Of a stretch of DNA of 64,000 nt, positions 34,155 through 43,654 are shown piece after piece. Source of the DNA: JAPORK01 sp026710285. GTDB lineage: Bacteria > Pseudomonadota > Gammaproteobacteria > Pseudomonadales > Endozoicomonadaceae. Under the pieces are notes generated by a model. The model searched no databases, was not told the DNA's origin, and worked only from the letters and a program-made list of their open reading frames with translations. The translations under genes were made by a program, and so were the position numbers. The DNA lies in NCBI GenBank assembly GCA_965201045.1, contig OZ241746.1, positions 4,154,001 to 4,218,000 of the forward strand, in the 5' to 3' direction. Position 1 is the stretch's first letter. The number at the start of each line of letters is the position of its first letter.

Positions 34155-34198
34155 GATACCTTTAATACCATTATTATAATACCAGTATTAATAGTATC
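34155..34198 (-). promoter_or_regulatory. Likely KfrA-type operator
   Basis: TAATACCAGTATTA (34177-34190) has perfect six-base arms TAATAC/GTATTA, and the same half-site recurs nearby (TTAATACCA, GTATCAT). This cluster lies directly upstream of the start codon. KfrA proteins are known to repress their own genes from such sites. Confidence 0.6.
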
Positions 34199-34380
34199 AT
34201 ATTTTTAAACTTTATGTCTATTTATTGCCGGTAATATTAATTACCGGCAATTTTTAAGGTAAATATATAGGGGAAACAGAGCTTCTGAAAAAATCACTTT
34301 AGCCATTTTAGAAACATCAATATCGTTGATGAACAACCTGCATCTGATTAACTGCAAATCAAAATGATCAAAAATAAACG

Positions 34381-34503
34381 CATAAACAATATTCAAAAGA
34401 ATTTAAGCTAAATACCGTTTCCCTTGTTATTGATCAGAACTATTCAGGCGAAGAAGCTGTCCGAAGCTTGGGTATTCGTTCTACAATGCTTGAGCTGGGG
34501 GGT
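34381..34503 (+). pseudogene. IS3-family orfA fragment
   Basis: The frame reads HKQYSKEFKLNTVSLVIDQ and continues to RSLGIRSTMLELG, clearly the same OrfA helix-turn-helix region as at 15.6 kb but a different copy. It has no start codon in frame and breaks off where the IS256 element begins. Confidence 0.75.
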
Positions 34504-34513
34504 GCGAGATATA

Positions 34514-35491
34514 GTTAAAACTGGTGTTTAAAAAGTTGAAAAAAAGTGATAAGTCTGTTTGATTTACTGTTAGAAAAAAATGTGAATCAATAGAGAATAT
34601 CATCATGAATAAAAATAATATTATTGAGTTTGAAAATCCAGTTAATTTATCTGATCCTCTGACAGACCTGTTGAGAACAGGTGCTCGTCAACTGATTTAT
34701 GAGGCGGTTGAAGCTGAGCTGGAAGAGTTTATGAGTCAATTTAAGGATCGTCAACTTGAAAATGGACGTGCAGCGGTGATTCGAAATGGTTATCAGCCTG
34801 AACGACAGCTGCAAACCAGCATAGGACCAGTCACAGTAAAAATACCAAAAGTTCGGGCAAAAGATGGAAATCCTGTAACTTTCAACTCAAAACTGGTTCC
34901 TCCCTGGGTACGCAAGACACGTTCACTTGAAGCTGCGCTGCCATGGCTGTATCTGAAAGGGATTTCCACGGGAGAAATGGGAAATGCTCTGAAAGTTTTG
35001 GTCGGTAATCAGGCTGAAGGGTTTTGCCTGCCACTGTTAGTCGATTAAAACAGAAATGGGCTGAAGATTACATAATATCTGGCAGGCAGAAACCAGAGAA
35101 AAAGCTGAAGAAATGCTCAATTTGTTTATAGAAACATATGATGAAAAATACCCTAAAGCAACACAGTGTCTTATAAAAGACAAAGAAGAAATTATGGTAT
35201 TTTATGATTTCCCGGCAGAGCATTGGCAGAGCCTGAGAACAACCAATCCTATTGAGTCAACATTTGCTACGATCAGGCATCGTACAAAACGATCAAAAGG
35301 CTGTTTGTCACGCAACGGCATGCTGCATATGATGTTTAAACTCGGAGAGTGTGCAGAGAAGAACTGGCATCGATTAAGGGGTTTCATACAGCTACCTAAG
35401 GTTGTCACAGGAGTAAATTTCAAAGATGGAATTGAGCAAACTGAATCAAATCAGACCATCGCTTTATGAAGCTTCAAACACCAGTTTTGAC
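34514..35491 (+). mobile_element. IS256-family element with internal deletion
   Basis: The ends are inverted repeats: GTTAAAACTGGTGTTT at 34514 and, on the other strand, GTCAAAACTGGTGTTT ending at 35491. The length of 978 bases is below the usual 1.3-1.4 kb. No target duplication is seen at the flanks, so rearrangement after insertion is likely. A second, more decayed copy of the left end is at 59178-59337. Confidence 0.85.
34605..35469 (+). pseudogene. Mutator-type (IS256) transposase, broken
   Basis: The N-terminal part (34605-35048) carries ARQLIYEAVEAELEEFM and the PERQLQTSIGPVTVKIPKVRAKDG region. Near 35017 the frame shifts: the neighbouring frame continues LPATVSRLKQKWAEDY. About 330 bases are then missing, which would hold the first two catalytic aspartates. 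The C-terminal part (to 35469) retains TTNPIESTFATIRHRTKRSKGC with the catalytic glutamate. The gene cannot make an active transposase. Confidence 0.9.
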
Positions 35492-35687
35492 AATAACTCC
35501 TGGATATAAATACCAGGAAGATAGGGATGTTTAGGCTGACATACTTGCAATGGATAAATCTTTAAATTAACTGAAAAATTTATCTAACAGCAATATTACA
35601 CTGATTTTTACATTACAAAAGCTATCACAATCAGGTTATTTTTTATACATTAACTTTCTGCTATACCTGAAATAAAAACGGTTATGT

Positions 35688-36515
35688 TTAAAAATGAGTA
35701 ACTTTATTCTTCTCTTCCCTAAATTCTTCATATAATTGTTGCAATTTCTCTGTAGTAGGCAAATTTAACTCCGGATGTTTTTGAACATAATCATTTATCG
35801 CCTTATTCGTTGCTTCAATTAATTTTTGAGACTGGATCTTGTTAAATTCTTTTAGTTGTTCAACTTTCATTTTTAAAGAACCAGATAAATTCTTTTCTTT
35901 CCACAAGGCGCTGGTATTAAGCACAAATGTACTGGTTGCCTCTGCTGATTTGTTTAACTTTGGATATTTGCTATTTATAAAAGCAAACCATTGATCATTA
36001 TAACCTTTACGTGTTTTTCCATCCATAGTCTTATCTACGTTAGACTCTATCTCTGGTATCTTAGTTGTATAGAAGTTTAGATGTTGCTTAGCTAACCAGT
36101 CTGCATCATGCTCTCTCTCGCCAAGGAATTTTGACCAGGATGCTTTGCATATATCATCTATTGTTGAATCACCTATATATTTATTCCAAATTTCACTTGC
36201 TGTTGCATTATCTGGTATAGTTCCAGTATAATGCTCTGTTTGTTTTAGTTGTACATCATGATCATTAATTTTATAGGCTTTAGATTTTGTCTTTAATTTT
36301 TCTTTAGAAATAAATAAGTCTAAGATAGCGAGAACTCTTTTTGCATTTTTTAATATATTATTTTTAAGTCCTGAAAAATTAAATCTGTTTTTATTTGATT
36401 TTTGATTTGTTTTCAAAGATGCAGCATGCTCTTTTATACTTAAATTATTACCTGGAACCTTTTCATTTTCATTATGTGTCTTTATAAGTTTACTTTTGAC
36501 TTTAACTATACTCAT
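35688..36515 (-). CDS. Unknown protein, tandem paralogue B
   Basis: Function unknown. The 275-residue product is soluble, rich in lysine, asparagine and serine, with no signal peptide or membrane segment. It is a diverged paralogue of the gene at 36866-37690. Shared landmarks are TEHY near residue 90, VDKTMDGKTRKGYNDQW near 160-175, SKYPKL, and the C terminus HPELNLPTTEKLQQLYEEFREEKN. The ribosome site (GGAGAAAGAT before ATG) is also shared with its sister. A polar N terminus and a nearby sctJ make a type III effector possible, but that is inference only. Confidence 0.7.
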   Translation of the reverse strand: MSIVKVKSKLIKTHNENEKVPGNNLSIKEHAASLKTNQKSNKNRFNFSGLKNNILKNAKRVLAILDLFISKEKLKTKSKAYKINDHDVQLKQTEHYTGTIPDNATASEIWNKYIGDSTIDDICKASWSKFLGEREHDADWLAKQHLNFYTTKIPEIESNVDKTMDGKTRKGYNDQWFAFINSKYPKLNKSAEATSTFVLNTSALWKEKNLSGSLKMKVEQLKEFNKIQSQKLIEATNKAINDYVQKHPELNLPTTEKLQQLYEEFREEKNKVTHF

Positions 36516-36643
36516 ATCTTTCTCCAGCTTTTTAGCAAAATATTAACCTTCCTCTAAAAATTACTTGAAGCGATCTGTCACTTATAAGTTGTTAAGAAGC
36601 GTGTAGCGAATAAACAATCTTTGAGCAGGAGGGAGTGTTAAAT

Positions 36644-36848
36644 CAGGGCTTACGCACCAAGAGAATCATTCTCATTTGGAGCTTCATATAACACTTTTTT
36701 GAGACTCAATCTATGCATTTTAACTTCTAACTGACAGTTGATCAGTCTTTGATAAGGTATAAAACTATGAATATCTGTACATTTTTTTCTTAAAAAGTAA
36801 TTGTTTTATTTGGTTATTAAGAATCATTCTCTTGGTGCGTAAGCCCTG
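36644..36848. mobile_element. 205-bp MITE with 10-bp target duplication
   Basis: Terminal inverted repeats of 29 bases with one mismatch (36644-36672 and 36820-36848; outer end CAGGGCTTACGCACCAAG). The ten-base sequence AGTGTTAAAT directly flanks both sides (36634-36643 and 36849-36858) as a perfect target site duplication. There is no coding frame inside. It lies between the two paralogous unknown genes. The parent transposase family is not identifiable from this window. Confidence 0.9.
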
Positions 36849-36865
36849 AGTGTTAAATATCAACC

Positions 36866-37690
36866 TCAAAATTGAGTAAATTGGTTTTTTTCTGCCTTAA
36901 ACTCTTCATACAATTCTTGTAATTTTTCCATAGTAGGTAGCTTCAGCTCCGGATGCTTTTTGATGTGACCATTTATTAGCTCATTCGATACTTGAGTGAA
37001 TTGTTGCGCCACAAGCCCATTTATTTCATCTGATTGTTCAAAGGTAATTTTTACAGATGATGCGAATTGTTTTCTAGTTGGCTCATACTTATTTTTGCAA
37101 TGATTTGTAAACATACTCACCCCCTCCTCCATCATTTTTAATTCCGGGCACTTGCTCTTTACAAAAATGCTCCATTCTTTATTATAATTCTCGTATGTTT
37201 TTCTATCCATTGTTTTGTCTATATTATTATCGAAATTTTTTACATTACCTGCATAAGAGCCTACATGTTGCTCAGTATAATCTTTCTTTTCAGCATCAGA
37301 ACAATTATCGAAAAGTGATTGACTTATCTTATCAAATATTGCAAACTCTATGTTTTTATTGAAAATTTCAGTTCCGGTTTCTTTCTCCGAGGTAAATTTA
37401 CCATAGTGTTGTTCTGTGTTTGTAATATCATCATCAGGTATATTGTACTTTGAAGATTTCAGATGTAATTTTTCTTTGATGAATTGAATAAATAAATTAA
37501 TGAGTTCACTCATTTTCTTCTTATGTTTTGGCATAGCGTCTTTTAATTTTGAAAAATCAACATCATTTTTATTTAATTGCTCTCCTGCTGTTGTTTTATC
37601 AACATGCTCTCTTACAGATGAAGAGCTATCTAAAGCTTTATTATCATCTTTTTTTATAGGCTTGATTGAGATTCCAGTGATTTTACTCAT
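36866..37690 (-). CDS. Unknown protein, tandem paralogue A
   Basis: Function unknown. The open frame begins at 37744, but the ATG at 37690 has an AGGAG site seven bases before it and gives 274 residues, the same length and leader as paralogue B, so this start is preferred. Shared blocks with B include TEQHYGKF near 93, NNIDKTMDRKTYENYNKEW near 155-175 and HPELKLPTMEKLQELYEEFKAEKN at the end. It is polar, Lys/Asn-rich and has no export signal. The pair probably arose by tandem duplication and then took up the MITE between them. Confidence 0.7.
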   Translation of the reverse strand: MSKITGISIKPIKKDDNKALDSSSSVREHVDKTTAGEQLNKNDVDFSKLKDAMPKHKKKMSELINLFIQFIKEKLHLKSSKYNIPDDDITNTEQHYGKFTSEKETGTEIFNKNIEFAIFDKISQSLFDNCSDAEKKDYTEQHVGSYAGNVKNFDNNIDKTMDRKTYENYNKEWSIFVKSKCPELKMMEEGVSMFTNHCKNKYEPTRKQFASSVKITFEQSDEINGLVAQQFTQVSNELINGHIKKHPELKLPTMEKLQELYEEFKAEKNQFTQF

Positions 37691-38301
37691 ATGTTTTCTC
37701 CTACTTTTTAGCAGAACAATTATTTTTCCACAAATTACTCTCACACATAAAAAAATTTAGTATCAGAATATTTTAAAATATTCACATTTTGAATTTCATC
37801 AAACTTTTAATTTAATATTGTTTTTGTGTATTGATTCAGATATTCATTTTTTATGAATTTTTATACTTCATTTTGCATGAGCTTAAAACATATATTCATT
37901 CATCAGAATACAAACAAAAATTATTTTTATTTAACACTAATTTTATAATATCACACCATTATTAATTGTTTAAAACCCCCAATATGATTTTTTAAAATCT
38001 TCATGGCAGAGCGATATTATCTATGTTTATAGTATAAGTAACAAATAGCGATAATCCAGATAACTTTGTTTAAAAGCCATAAAGAAAACGCAACATTAAA
38101 AATAAAAATGACTCATAATAATTATCATATATAGCAACACTTCAGACATCTTCTGTGAGTTATCTATTTTATAAGGATTTATTTTTATTTTGATGAAAAA
38201 ATATCCTTGAAAATCCATAGATTAAAATTTGATTCATCGTGAATTTTTAAAAACTGTCCGTTGATATAGTAAACCCTGAAATTATTTCATTAAAAAATAT
38301 T
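37691..38301. other. AT-rich non-coding region
   Basis: About 610 bases with no plausible gene or repeat; it must include the promoter of paralogue A. Nothing else is recognisable. Confidence 0.5.
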
Positions 38302-38925
38302 TTACCGGCGAGGAGGAGCAACCGGTTTGTTTGGTATTAACACAACACTCAGATTTTCTTCTGTTAATCCAGGAACACTATTTTTTATAAGGTCACGAAT
38401 TTGTAGTAAATAATTATCCATCTTCTGCTGGGCAGAATAGATAATTAATACTGCTGCACTTGGTGGTATCTCTTTATTTGTGAGAGAGGTCACATCGTTA
38501 GATAAATGTTCGTTAATTTGTGCATGAGCCGTAATAACACCGGGAATGCTTGCTAACATCTCATCAAGTTGCTGTTCTTCAGCATACACCATTTTTACCC
38601 GCTGCTGCTCAGGCGAAGTAATAAGTTGCCCTGGGGGAAAAATTTCATCAATTGTTACATAGCTTTTTCTCGGATATCCATTGTTATGAAGAATATCAAG
38701 CGCTTTAACAACCTGAGACTCTTCTACCATTAAGGTGACAGATACACCCTTGCTATCCATTTGTTTAGACACAGCAACATTGTTATCTAAAAGTAAAGCT
38801 AACATTTTGTTGGCTTCCATTTCATTTAAATGATGATAAATCGGAGTTTTACATCCAGCTACTAAAAGCACTACTGCTGTCATCATTAACAGCTTAATAA
38901 CCATTTTAACTAACTTTAAAGTCAC
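38302..38925 (-). CDS. sctJ: Type III secretion inner ring lipoprotein SctJ
   Basis: SctJ (YscJ/EscJ/SsaJ) forms the inner ring of the injectisome basal body in the periplasmic face of the inner membrane. The signal peptide has a lipobox LVAGC with the lipidated Cys25. The FliF/YscJ domain follows (MEANKMLALLLDNNVAVSKQ, ALDILHNNGYPRKSY, IFPPGQLITSPEQQRVKMVYAEEQQLDEMLASIPGV in pieces). The 207 residues match the short EscJ type without a C-terminal membrane helix; the end is a basic proline-rich tail. It stands alone, 14.6 kb from sctDEFG, with no sctI or sctK neighbour. Confidence 0.92.
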   Translation of the reverse strand: MTLKLVKMVIKLLMMTAVVLLVAGCKTPIYHHLNEMEANKMLALLLDNNVAVSKQMDSKGVSVTLMVEESQVVKALDILHNNGYPRKSYVTIDEIFPPGQLITSPEQQRVKMVYAEEQQLDEMLASIPGVITAHAQINEHLSNDVTSLTNKEIPPSAAVLIIYSAQQKMDNYLLQIRDLIKNSVPGLTEENLSVVLIPNKPVAPPRR

Positions 38926-39433
38926 GTTAATATATCCAGCTTGATTACAGTATTAAGCACCCCCCTATGAAATTCGTTTAATTCAGAGAATTGTATTATT
39001 AAAAAAATAAATTTAGCAAAATATTTTTACCAGTTACTTTTTACTTTATAAAAAGTTTTGCGTTATTTTTAAGATATTTAACTTCATAAATTATCTGCAA
39101 ATAGATTAAATATTTTCAACCTTCGGTTTTTTTATTTGCAGAATATCACATTACTATCTTTAATGTAGCGATTTCAGTTCGAGTACATTTATTACCTCAC
39201 CTCGGCAATGTTAATAATATTTGTTTAGACAAGTTTTATCTATTTTAACTTATGAGTACATGTATTTTTGCTTACTATAAATGTCAGAAAATTCATAACC
39301 TAAACTCTACATTTAATAACATTATTAATAAATCAGACTCACTAGCTGAATTTTTAAGTTTAATAACAACAGCTTTGATTATAGCTCTGTTAAATAAATA
39401 CTAATTAAAATTACATTAAATAAGATATTCTAA
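38926..39433. other. Non-coding region between sbcB and sctJ
   Basis: Extremely AT-rich, 508 bases, no gene or element end detected. It should contain the sctJ promoter. Confidence 0.5.
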
Positions 39434-40903
39434 CTAATCACTCAATCTTTCTTTTATATTTTTTCCATATTCAAAAAGATGATTTAATATTTCTTTGTCC
39501 TTCTTTGTATATTTTGTTTCTTCTAAATCACATTTAATCTGATTTATAAAACACTCAAGCCGGCTAACCTCAGAATTATCCGCTGTGTTTGGTTGTAAGA
39601 AATATGTTTGACAAAATTTTTTCCAGTTTAACGCCTCTTCTTCAGAGAGCGTTTCTGGCCAGTTCCGGGCCCGGTATCTAAATAACATTTTTGGTAAGCG
39701 TTCATCATTGAAGTGCCACTGTTTTTTCCCCAAATCATCAGGGGATGCTTGACTGACCTGATCAATAATATTTTTATCAGCAGAAGAAAAAAATCCACCA
39801 CTATATAACATTTGATCAGGATCAGAATCAGACGTTTTTTCAAATTTACGCTCAGAAAAAACATTGACTAGCTTTTCAGCCAGCAGGCTGTTATCTTTTA
39901 ACTGAACATAATGTTTTTCCAATATAGACTGATTTATTTCTAAGCGCTTTTTGTCTTCAGGGCGACAAGCTGAAAAAGGAACAATAACAGGACAACGATT
40001 TATTCTAACTGTTTTAAGAGGAATACGCTGCATACCTTCTTGCTCTAAAATTTCATTTTTAGAAAAAATACGCCTAGACATTTCTTCTTCTGAGCAGTTT
40101 ATCCATTCAGCCGGATCATAGCTCAGATCACACACTATAATTTCATTTTTATTTACAGGGTGTAGTGCAAGCGGTATTACAACAGCCATACAGGCTTGTT
40201 TTGCAGAATAACGACCAGAAACATGAATAACAGGTTTTTGACCCTTTAAATCAAGTAAGTGTGCTGCTGAAATTTTATCTTTATGCGTTAGTACGTAATC
40301 TAACATTTTTGGTTGAGTTTTGCGGAGTAATCGGGCAAGCTCAATGGTTGCTCGTACATCCGATACAGCATTATGTGCTTCATCATGACCAATATTATTG
40401 ATTTTTGTCAGCTGTTCTAACTTAAAACTCACTGTACCATCTTCATTGACCGGCCAGTTGATATGCTCAGGTCTTAATGCGGCATACAAACGAACTGTGT
40501 TTATTAAATCCCAGCGACTATTACCATTTTGCCACTCTCGGGCATAGGGATCTAAAAAATTACGGTAAAGACTGAACCTTGTTACTTCATCGTCAAAGTT
40601 CAGACTGTTATAACCTGTAACACAAGTTCCGGGATCACTAAATACCTGATTAATTTTACTGATAAAATCTGCTTCACATAATCCATTTTCATGTGTCATC
40701 TGTGGTGTTAATCCTGTGATCAGGCAGGCATCTATCTGAGGAAGCTTGTCAGCAGGTAACCGACAAAAAAGTTCTAAAGGAGGTTCTGTTTCATTAAAAT
40801 CAGCATCTGTTCTTATACCAGCAAATTGAGCGGGCCAGTCCCTGGTTGGATTGTTACCAAAAGTTTCATAGTCATACCAATAAAATGTTTGGGGTCTTTG
40901 CAT
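39434..40903 (-). CDS. sbcB: Exodeoxyribonuclease I
   Basis: A 489-residue 3'-5' single-strand DNA exonuclease acting in recombination and mismatch repair. The DEDDh active site begins with Asp11 and Glu13 in FYWYDYETFGNNP. GYNSLNFDDEVTR, HNAVSDVRATIELARL and the C-terminal RYRARNWPETLSEEE region are typical. Length matches the enterobacterial enzyme (about 475). It lies 155 bases after ligA in the same direction and may share its transcript. Confidence 0.96.
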   Translation of the reverse strand: MQRPQTFYWYDYETFGNNPTRDWPAQFAGIRTDADFNETEPPLELFCRLPADKLPQIDACLITGLTPQMTHENGLCEADFISKINQVFSDPGTCVTGYNSLNFDDEVTRFSLYRNFLDPYAREWQNGNSRWDLINTVRLYAALRPEHINWPVNEDGTVSFKLEQLTKINNIGHDEAHNAVSDVRATIELARLLRKTQPKMLDYVLTHKDKISAAHLLDLKGQKPVIHVSGRYSAKQACMAVVIPLALHPVNKNEIIVCDLSYDPAEWINCSEEEMSRRIFSKNEILEQEGMQRIPLKTVRINRCPVIVPFSACRPEDKKRLEINQSILEKHYVQLKDNSLLAEKLVNVFSERKFEKTSDSDPDQMLYSGGFFSSADKNIIDQVSQASPDDLGKKQWHFNDERLPKMLFRYRARNWPETLSEEEALNWKKFCQTYFLQPNTADNSEVSRLECFINQIKCDLEETKYTKKDKEILNHLFEYGKNIKERLSD

Positions 40904-41058
40904 GGTATTTGATTACCTCCGCAATGTATAAAAACAAAAATCATTATAGCGGATATTATTTATTAGTAAACCATTATACTGCATCACAAAAAGATGAATA
41001 TAGCAGATAACATTTTTCTTGTGGTTTTGGTTCATCAATTTTGCGCAATAGACAGCTT

Positions 41059-43125
41059 TCAGGGAGGGGAAGAATTCAACTCTTTTAATAGTTGTGTAAA
41101 GGTTATTTCATCCATTACCTGGATACCTAAAGATTGTGCTTTAGCAAGTTTAGAGCCTGCCTTTTTTCCAACAACAACGGCTGTTGTTTTTGCAGACACG
41201 GTATTAGTAACTTTTGCTCCTAGAGCAACAAGATATGCTTTACCTTCTTCACGTGTCATGCTTTCCAGTGTTCCGGTCAATACCCAGGTTTGATTTTCAA
41301 GCGGTGCTTTTTCCTGATTTACGCCAGAACTCTTTTTACTCACAGGTTCCGACCAGTGAATACCACAATCTATAAGCTGCTCAACCACTTCTCTGTTATG
41401 GGGCTGTTTAAAAAAGGATACAATATTTTTAGCAACAACCGGTCCAATATCATCAATATTTTCCAGCGTTTCACTGTCAGTTATTGTTAAAGCAGTCAAA
41501 TCACCAAAGTAATGACTTAATGCAGCAGCTGTTGTTTCTCCAACTTCAGGAATCCCTAAAGCATAGATAAATCTTTCCAGGGTTGTTTTCTTGCTTTTGT
41601 TTAATGCCTGGATTAAGTTCTCTGCTGATTTTTCTCCCATCTTTTCACACTCAGCAATCATAGGAGCAGTTAAACGATAGAGATCTGCTACTGAACAGAT
41701 AAGCTGACGATCTACAAACTGATCAGTGAGTTTACTTCCCAGACCTCTGATATCCATTGCTCTGCGAGAAGCAAAGTGCTTAATTGCCTCCTTACGCATT
41801 GCCGGACAAAAAAGACCACCAGTACAACGTACTACCGCTTTATCTGGTTCTTGTTGTGTTTGTGAACCACACACTGGACAGATTTTTGGAAGCGCTGTTT
41901 TTTTGGTATTTTGGGGTCTTTTGGACATAACTACGCTGATGATCTTTGGAATAACATCACCAGCTCTTCTAACAACAACGGTATCTCCTTTACGTACATC
42001 AAGCCGTTTAATTTCATTCATATTGTGAAGTGTTGCATTTTTAACAGTCACTCCACCAATGAAGACAGGCTTTAATCTGGCAACAGGTGTAATAGCACCG
42101 GAACGTCCAACCTGAAAGGTGATATCTTCAATGGTGGTTATTTCTTCGTGTGCGGGAAATTTATACGCAACAGCCCATCGGGGGGCTCTGGAAACAGCGC
42201 CTAAACGTTGCTGAAGCTGTAAGTCATTAACTTTGAAAACAATGCCATCCATATCATAAGGCAGAAGGTTACGTCGGGTAAGCAATGCATTGTAATAGGC
42301 AATACATTCTTTAATTGATGAAGCCAGTTTTATTTCAGAGCTAATGCATAACCCCCATTTCTGTAGTTGTTGTAAGACATTATAGTGGTCCTTCGGTAGT
42401 TCTCCGTTAAAAACACCGACGCTATAACAACACATTTTTAGTGGTCGCATAGCGGTTACTGAAGAATTGAGTTGTCTCAGACTCCCTGCTGCTGCATTGC
42501 GTGGATTCATAAATAATTTACCACCTTTGAGTGCAATCGTCTGATTTAGTTTGTCAAAATCAGCTTTTAACATATAGACTTCGCCTCTTACTTCAAGGCG
42601 TTTTGGCCAGCCTGCACCCAACAACTTCAAAGGAATCGTTTTAATGGTTCTGATATTTTGTGTAATATCTTCGCCGGTTTCTCCGTCACCCCGCGTTACA
42701 CCACGGATAAGCTCACCGTTTTCGTACAGCAAACTGATGGCAACACCATCAAGCTTGGGTTCACAAGAGTAAACAATCGTTTGCTGGTCTAATTTTTCTC
42801 TGACTCGCTGATCAAACTGATGCATTTGGTTGTCATCAAGGGCCTTTTCAAGCGAGAGCATGGGTATTTCATGTGATCTTTGTACAAAGGTAGATAGTGG
42901 CTTGTGTCCTACACGCTGTGTGGGGGAGTCCGTTGTTATGAGTTCAGGATTCTCTGCTTCCAGCTGCTGCAAACGGTGGAGCAGACGGTCATATTCACTG
43001 TCTGGTAATTCCGGGTAGTTCAGCACGTAATATTGATAATTTGCCTTATTTATCTGATTACGTAACTTCTCTATCTGTTTGTGTGCTGCTGATGCAACGG
43101 TATAATTGTTTTGATTTTTTGACAT
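41059..43125 (-). CDS. ligA: NAD-dependent DNA ligase
   Basis: LigA seals nicks using NAD. The adenylation motif EPKLDG has the nucleotidyl Lys124. The OB-fold, the zinc finger (CPVCG, then CTGGLFCP), helix-hairpin-helix repeats and a C-terminal BRCT domain (WVLTGTLESMTREEGKAYLVALGAKVTNTVS in pieces) follow in order. The 688 residues are the usual size. The neighbouring zipA or smc genes common in gammaproteobacteria are absent. Confidence 0.97.
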   Translation of the reverse strand: MSKNQNNYTVASAAHKQIEKLRNQINKANYQYYVLNYPELPDSEYDRLLHRLQQLEAENPELITTDSPTQRVGHKPLSTFVQRSHEIPMLSLEKALDDNQMHQFDQRVREKLDQQTIVYSCEPKLDGVAISLLYENGELIRGVTRGDGETGEDITQNIRTIKTIPLKLLGAGWPKRLEVRGEVYMLKADFDKLNQTIALKGGKLFMNPRNAAAGSLRQLNSSVTAMRPLKMCCYSVGVFNGELPKDHYNVLQQLQKWGLCISSEIKLASSIKECIAYYNALLTRRNLLPYDMDGIVFKVNDLQLQQRLGAVSRAPRWAVAYKFPAHEEITTIEDITFQVGRSGAITPVARLKPVFIGGVTVKNATLHNMNEIKRLDVRKGDTVVVRRAGDVIPKIISVVMSKRPQNTKKTALPKICPVCGSQTQQEPDKAVVRCTGGLFCPAMRKEAIKHFASRRAMDIRGLGSKLTDQFVDRQLICSVADLYRLTAPMIAECEKMGEKSAENLIQALNKSKKTTLERFIYALGIPEVGETTAAALSHYFGDLTALTITDSETLENIDDIGPVVAKNIVSFFKQPHNREVVEQLIDCGIHWSEPVSKKSSGVNQEKAPLENQTWVLTGTLESMTREEGKAYLVALGAKVTNTVSAKTTAVVVGKKAGSKLAKAQSLGIQVMDEITFTQLLKELNSSPP

Positions 43126-43654
43126 AACTTTAAATGCACCGAAACAGACTCTATATAATTTTTAAAACAGATTATAGAAACAATAATTAAAGTACTCAAC
43201 AGACCCTGGCTAAGTCACTATACCATGTTAATTAAAATATAACAAAGTGCTTGTATGCAACAGGAGAGTCGGTTAAGCATTCAGGTTGCTGGTCACTGCC
43301 GGACAAGCTTCGGAACAGGGGCTGGTAAATAAACTGCCTTAAAACTTAATCGATCGATGGATAAAGGATATTGATTTTTTTATTCGCTGTATATAAATCA
43401 GGTAGCTGCTCATTTATCAATGCATTGCATAACTGAATTGATCTGATCAAAAACATTACCAGGCAGTATCAGCTGTTAACAGCATTCTCTGCATTACCTG
43501 CACAGACCGAAAATAAAATTTTATTACTTTGAAGATGGCACACTGCATAAAAGTTACAAATATAATTAAATATCACTTCATAAAACTCGATAAAAAATCG
43601 TAAAATAAGTATACTTTGATAGCAGAAAATGTGACTTTTTTTTAAAGGATAAAT
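43126..43654. other. Divergent region between ligA and the Kef-type antiporter
   Basis: No gene in 529 bases. It separates two divergent genes and must contain both promoters. No repeats were recognised. Confidence 0.5.

Noticed and set aside
35202..35423. Minus-strand frame in the IS256 transposase
   Set aside because: Antisense shadow of the conserved transposase C terminus.
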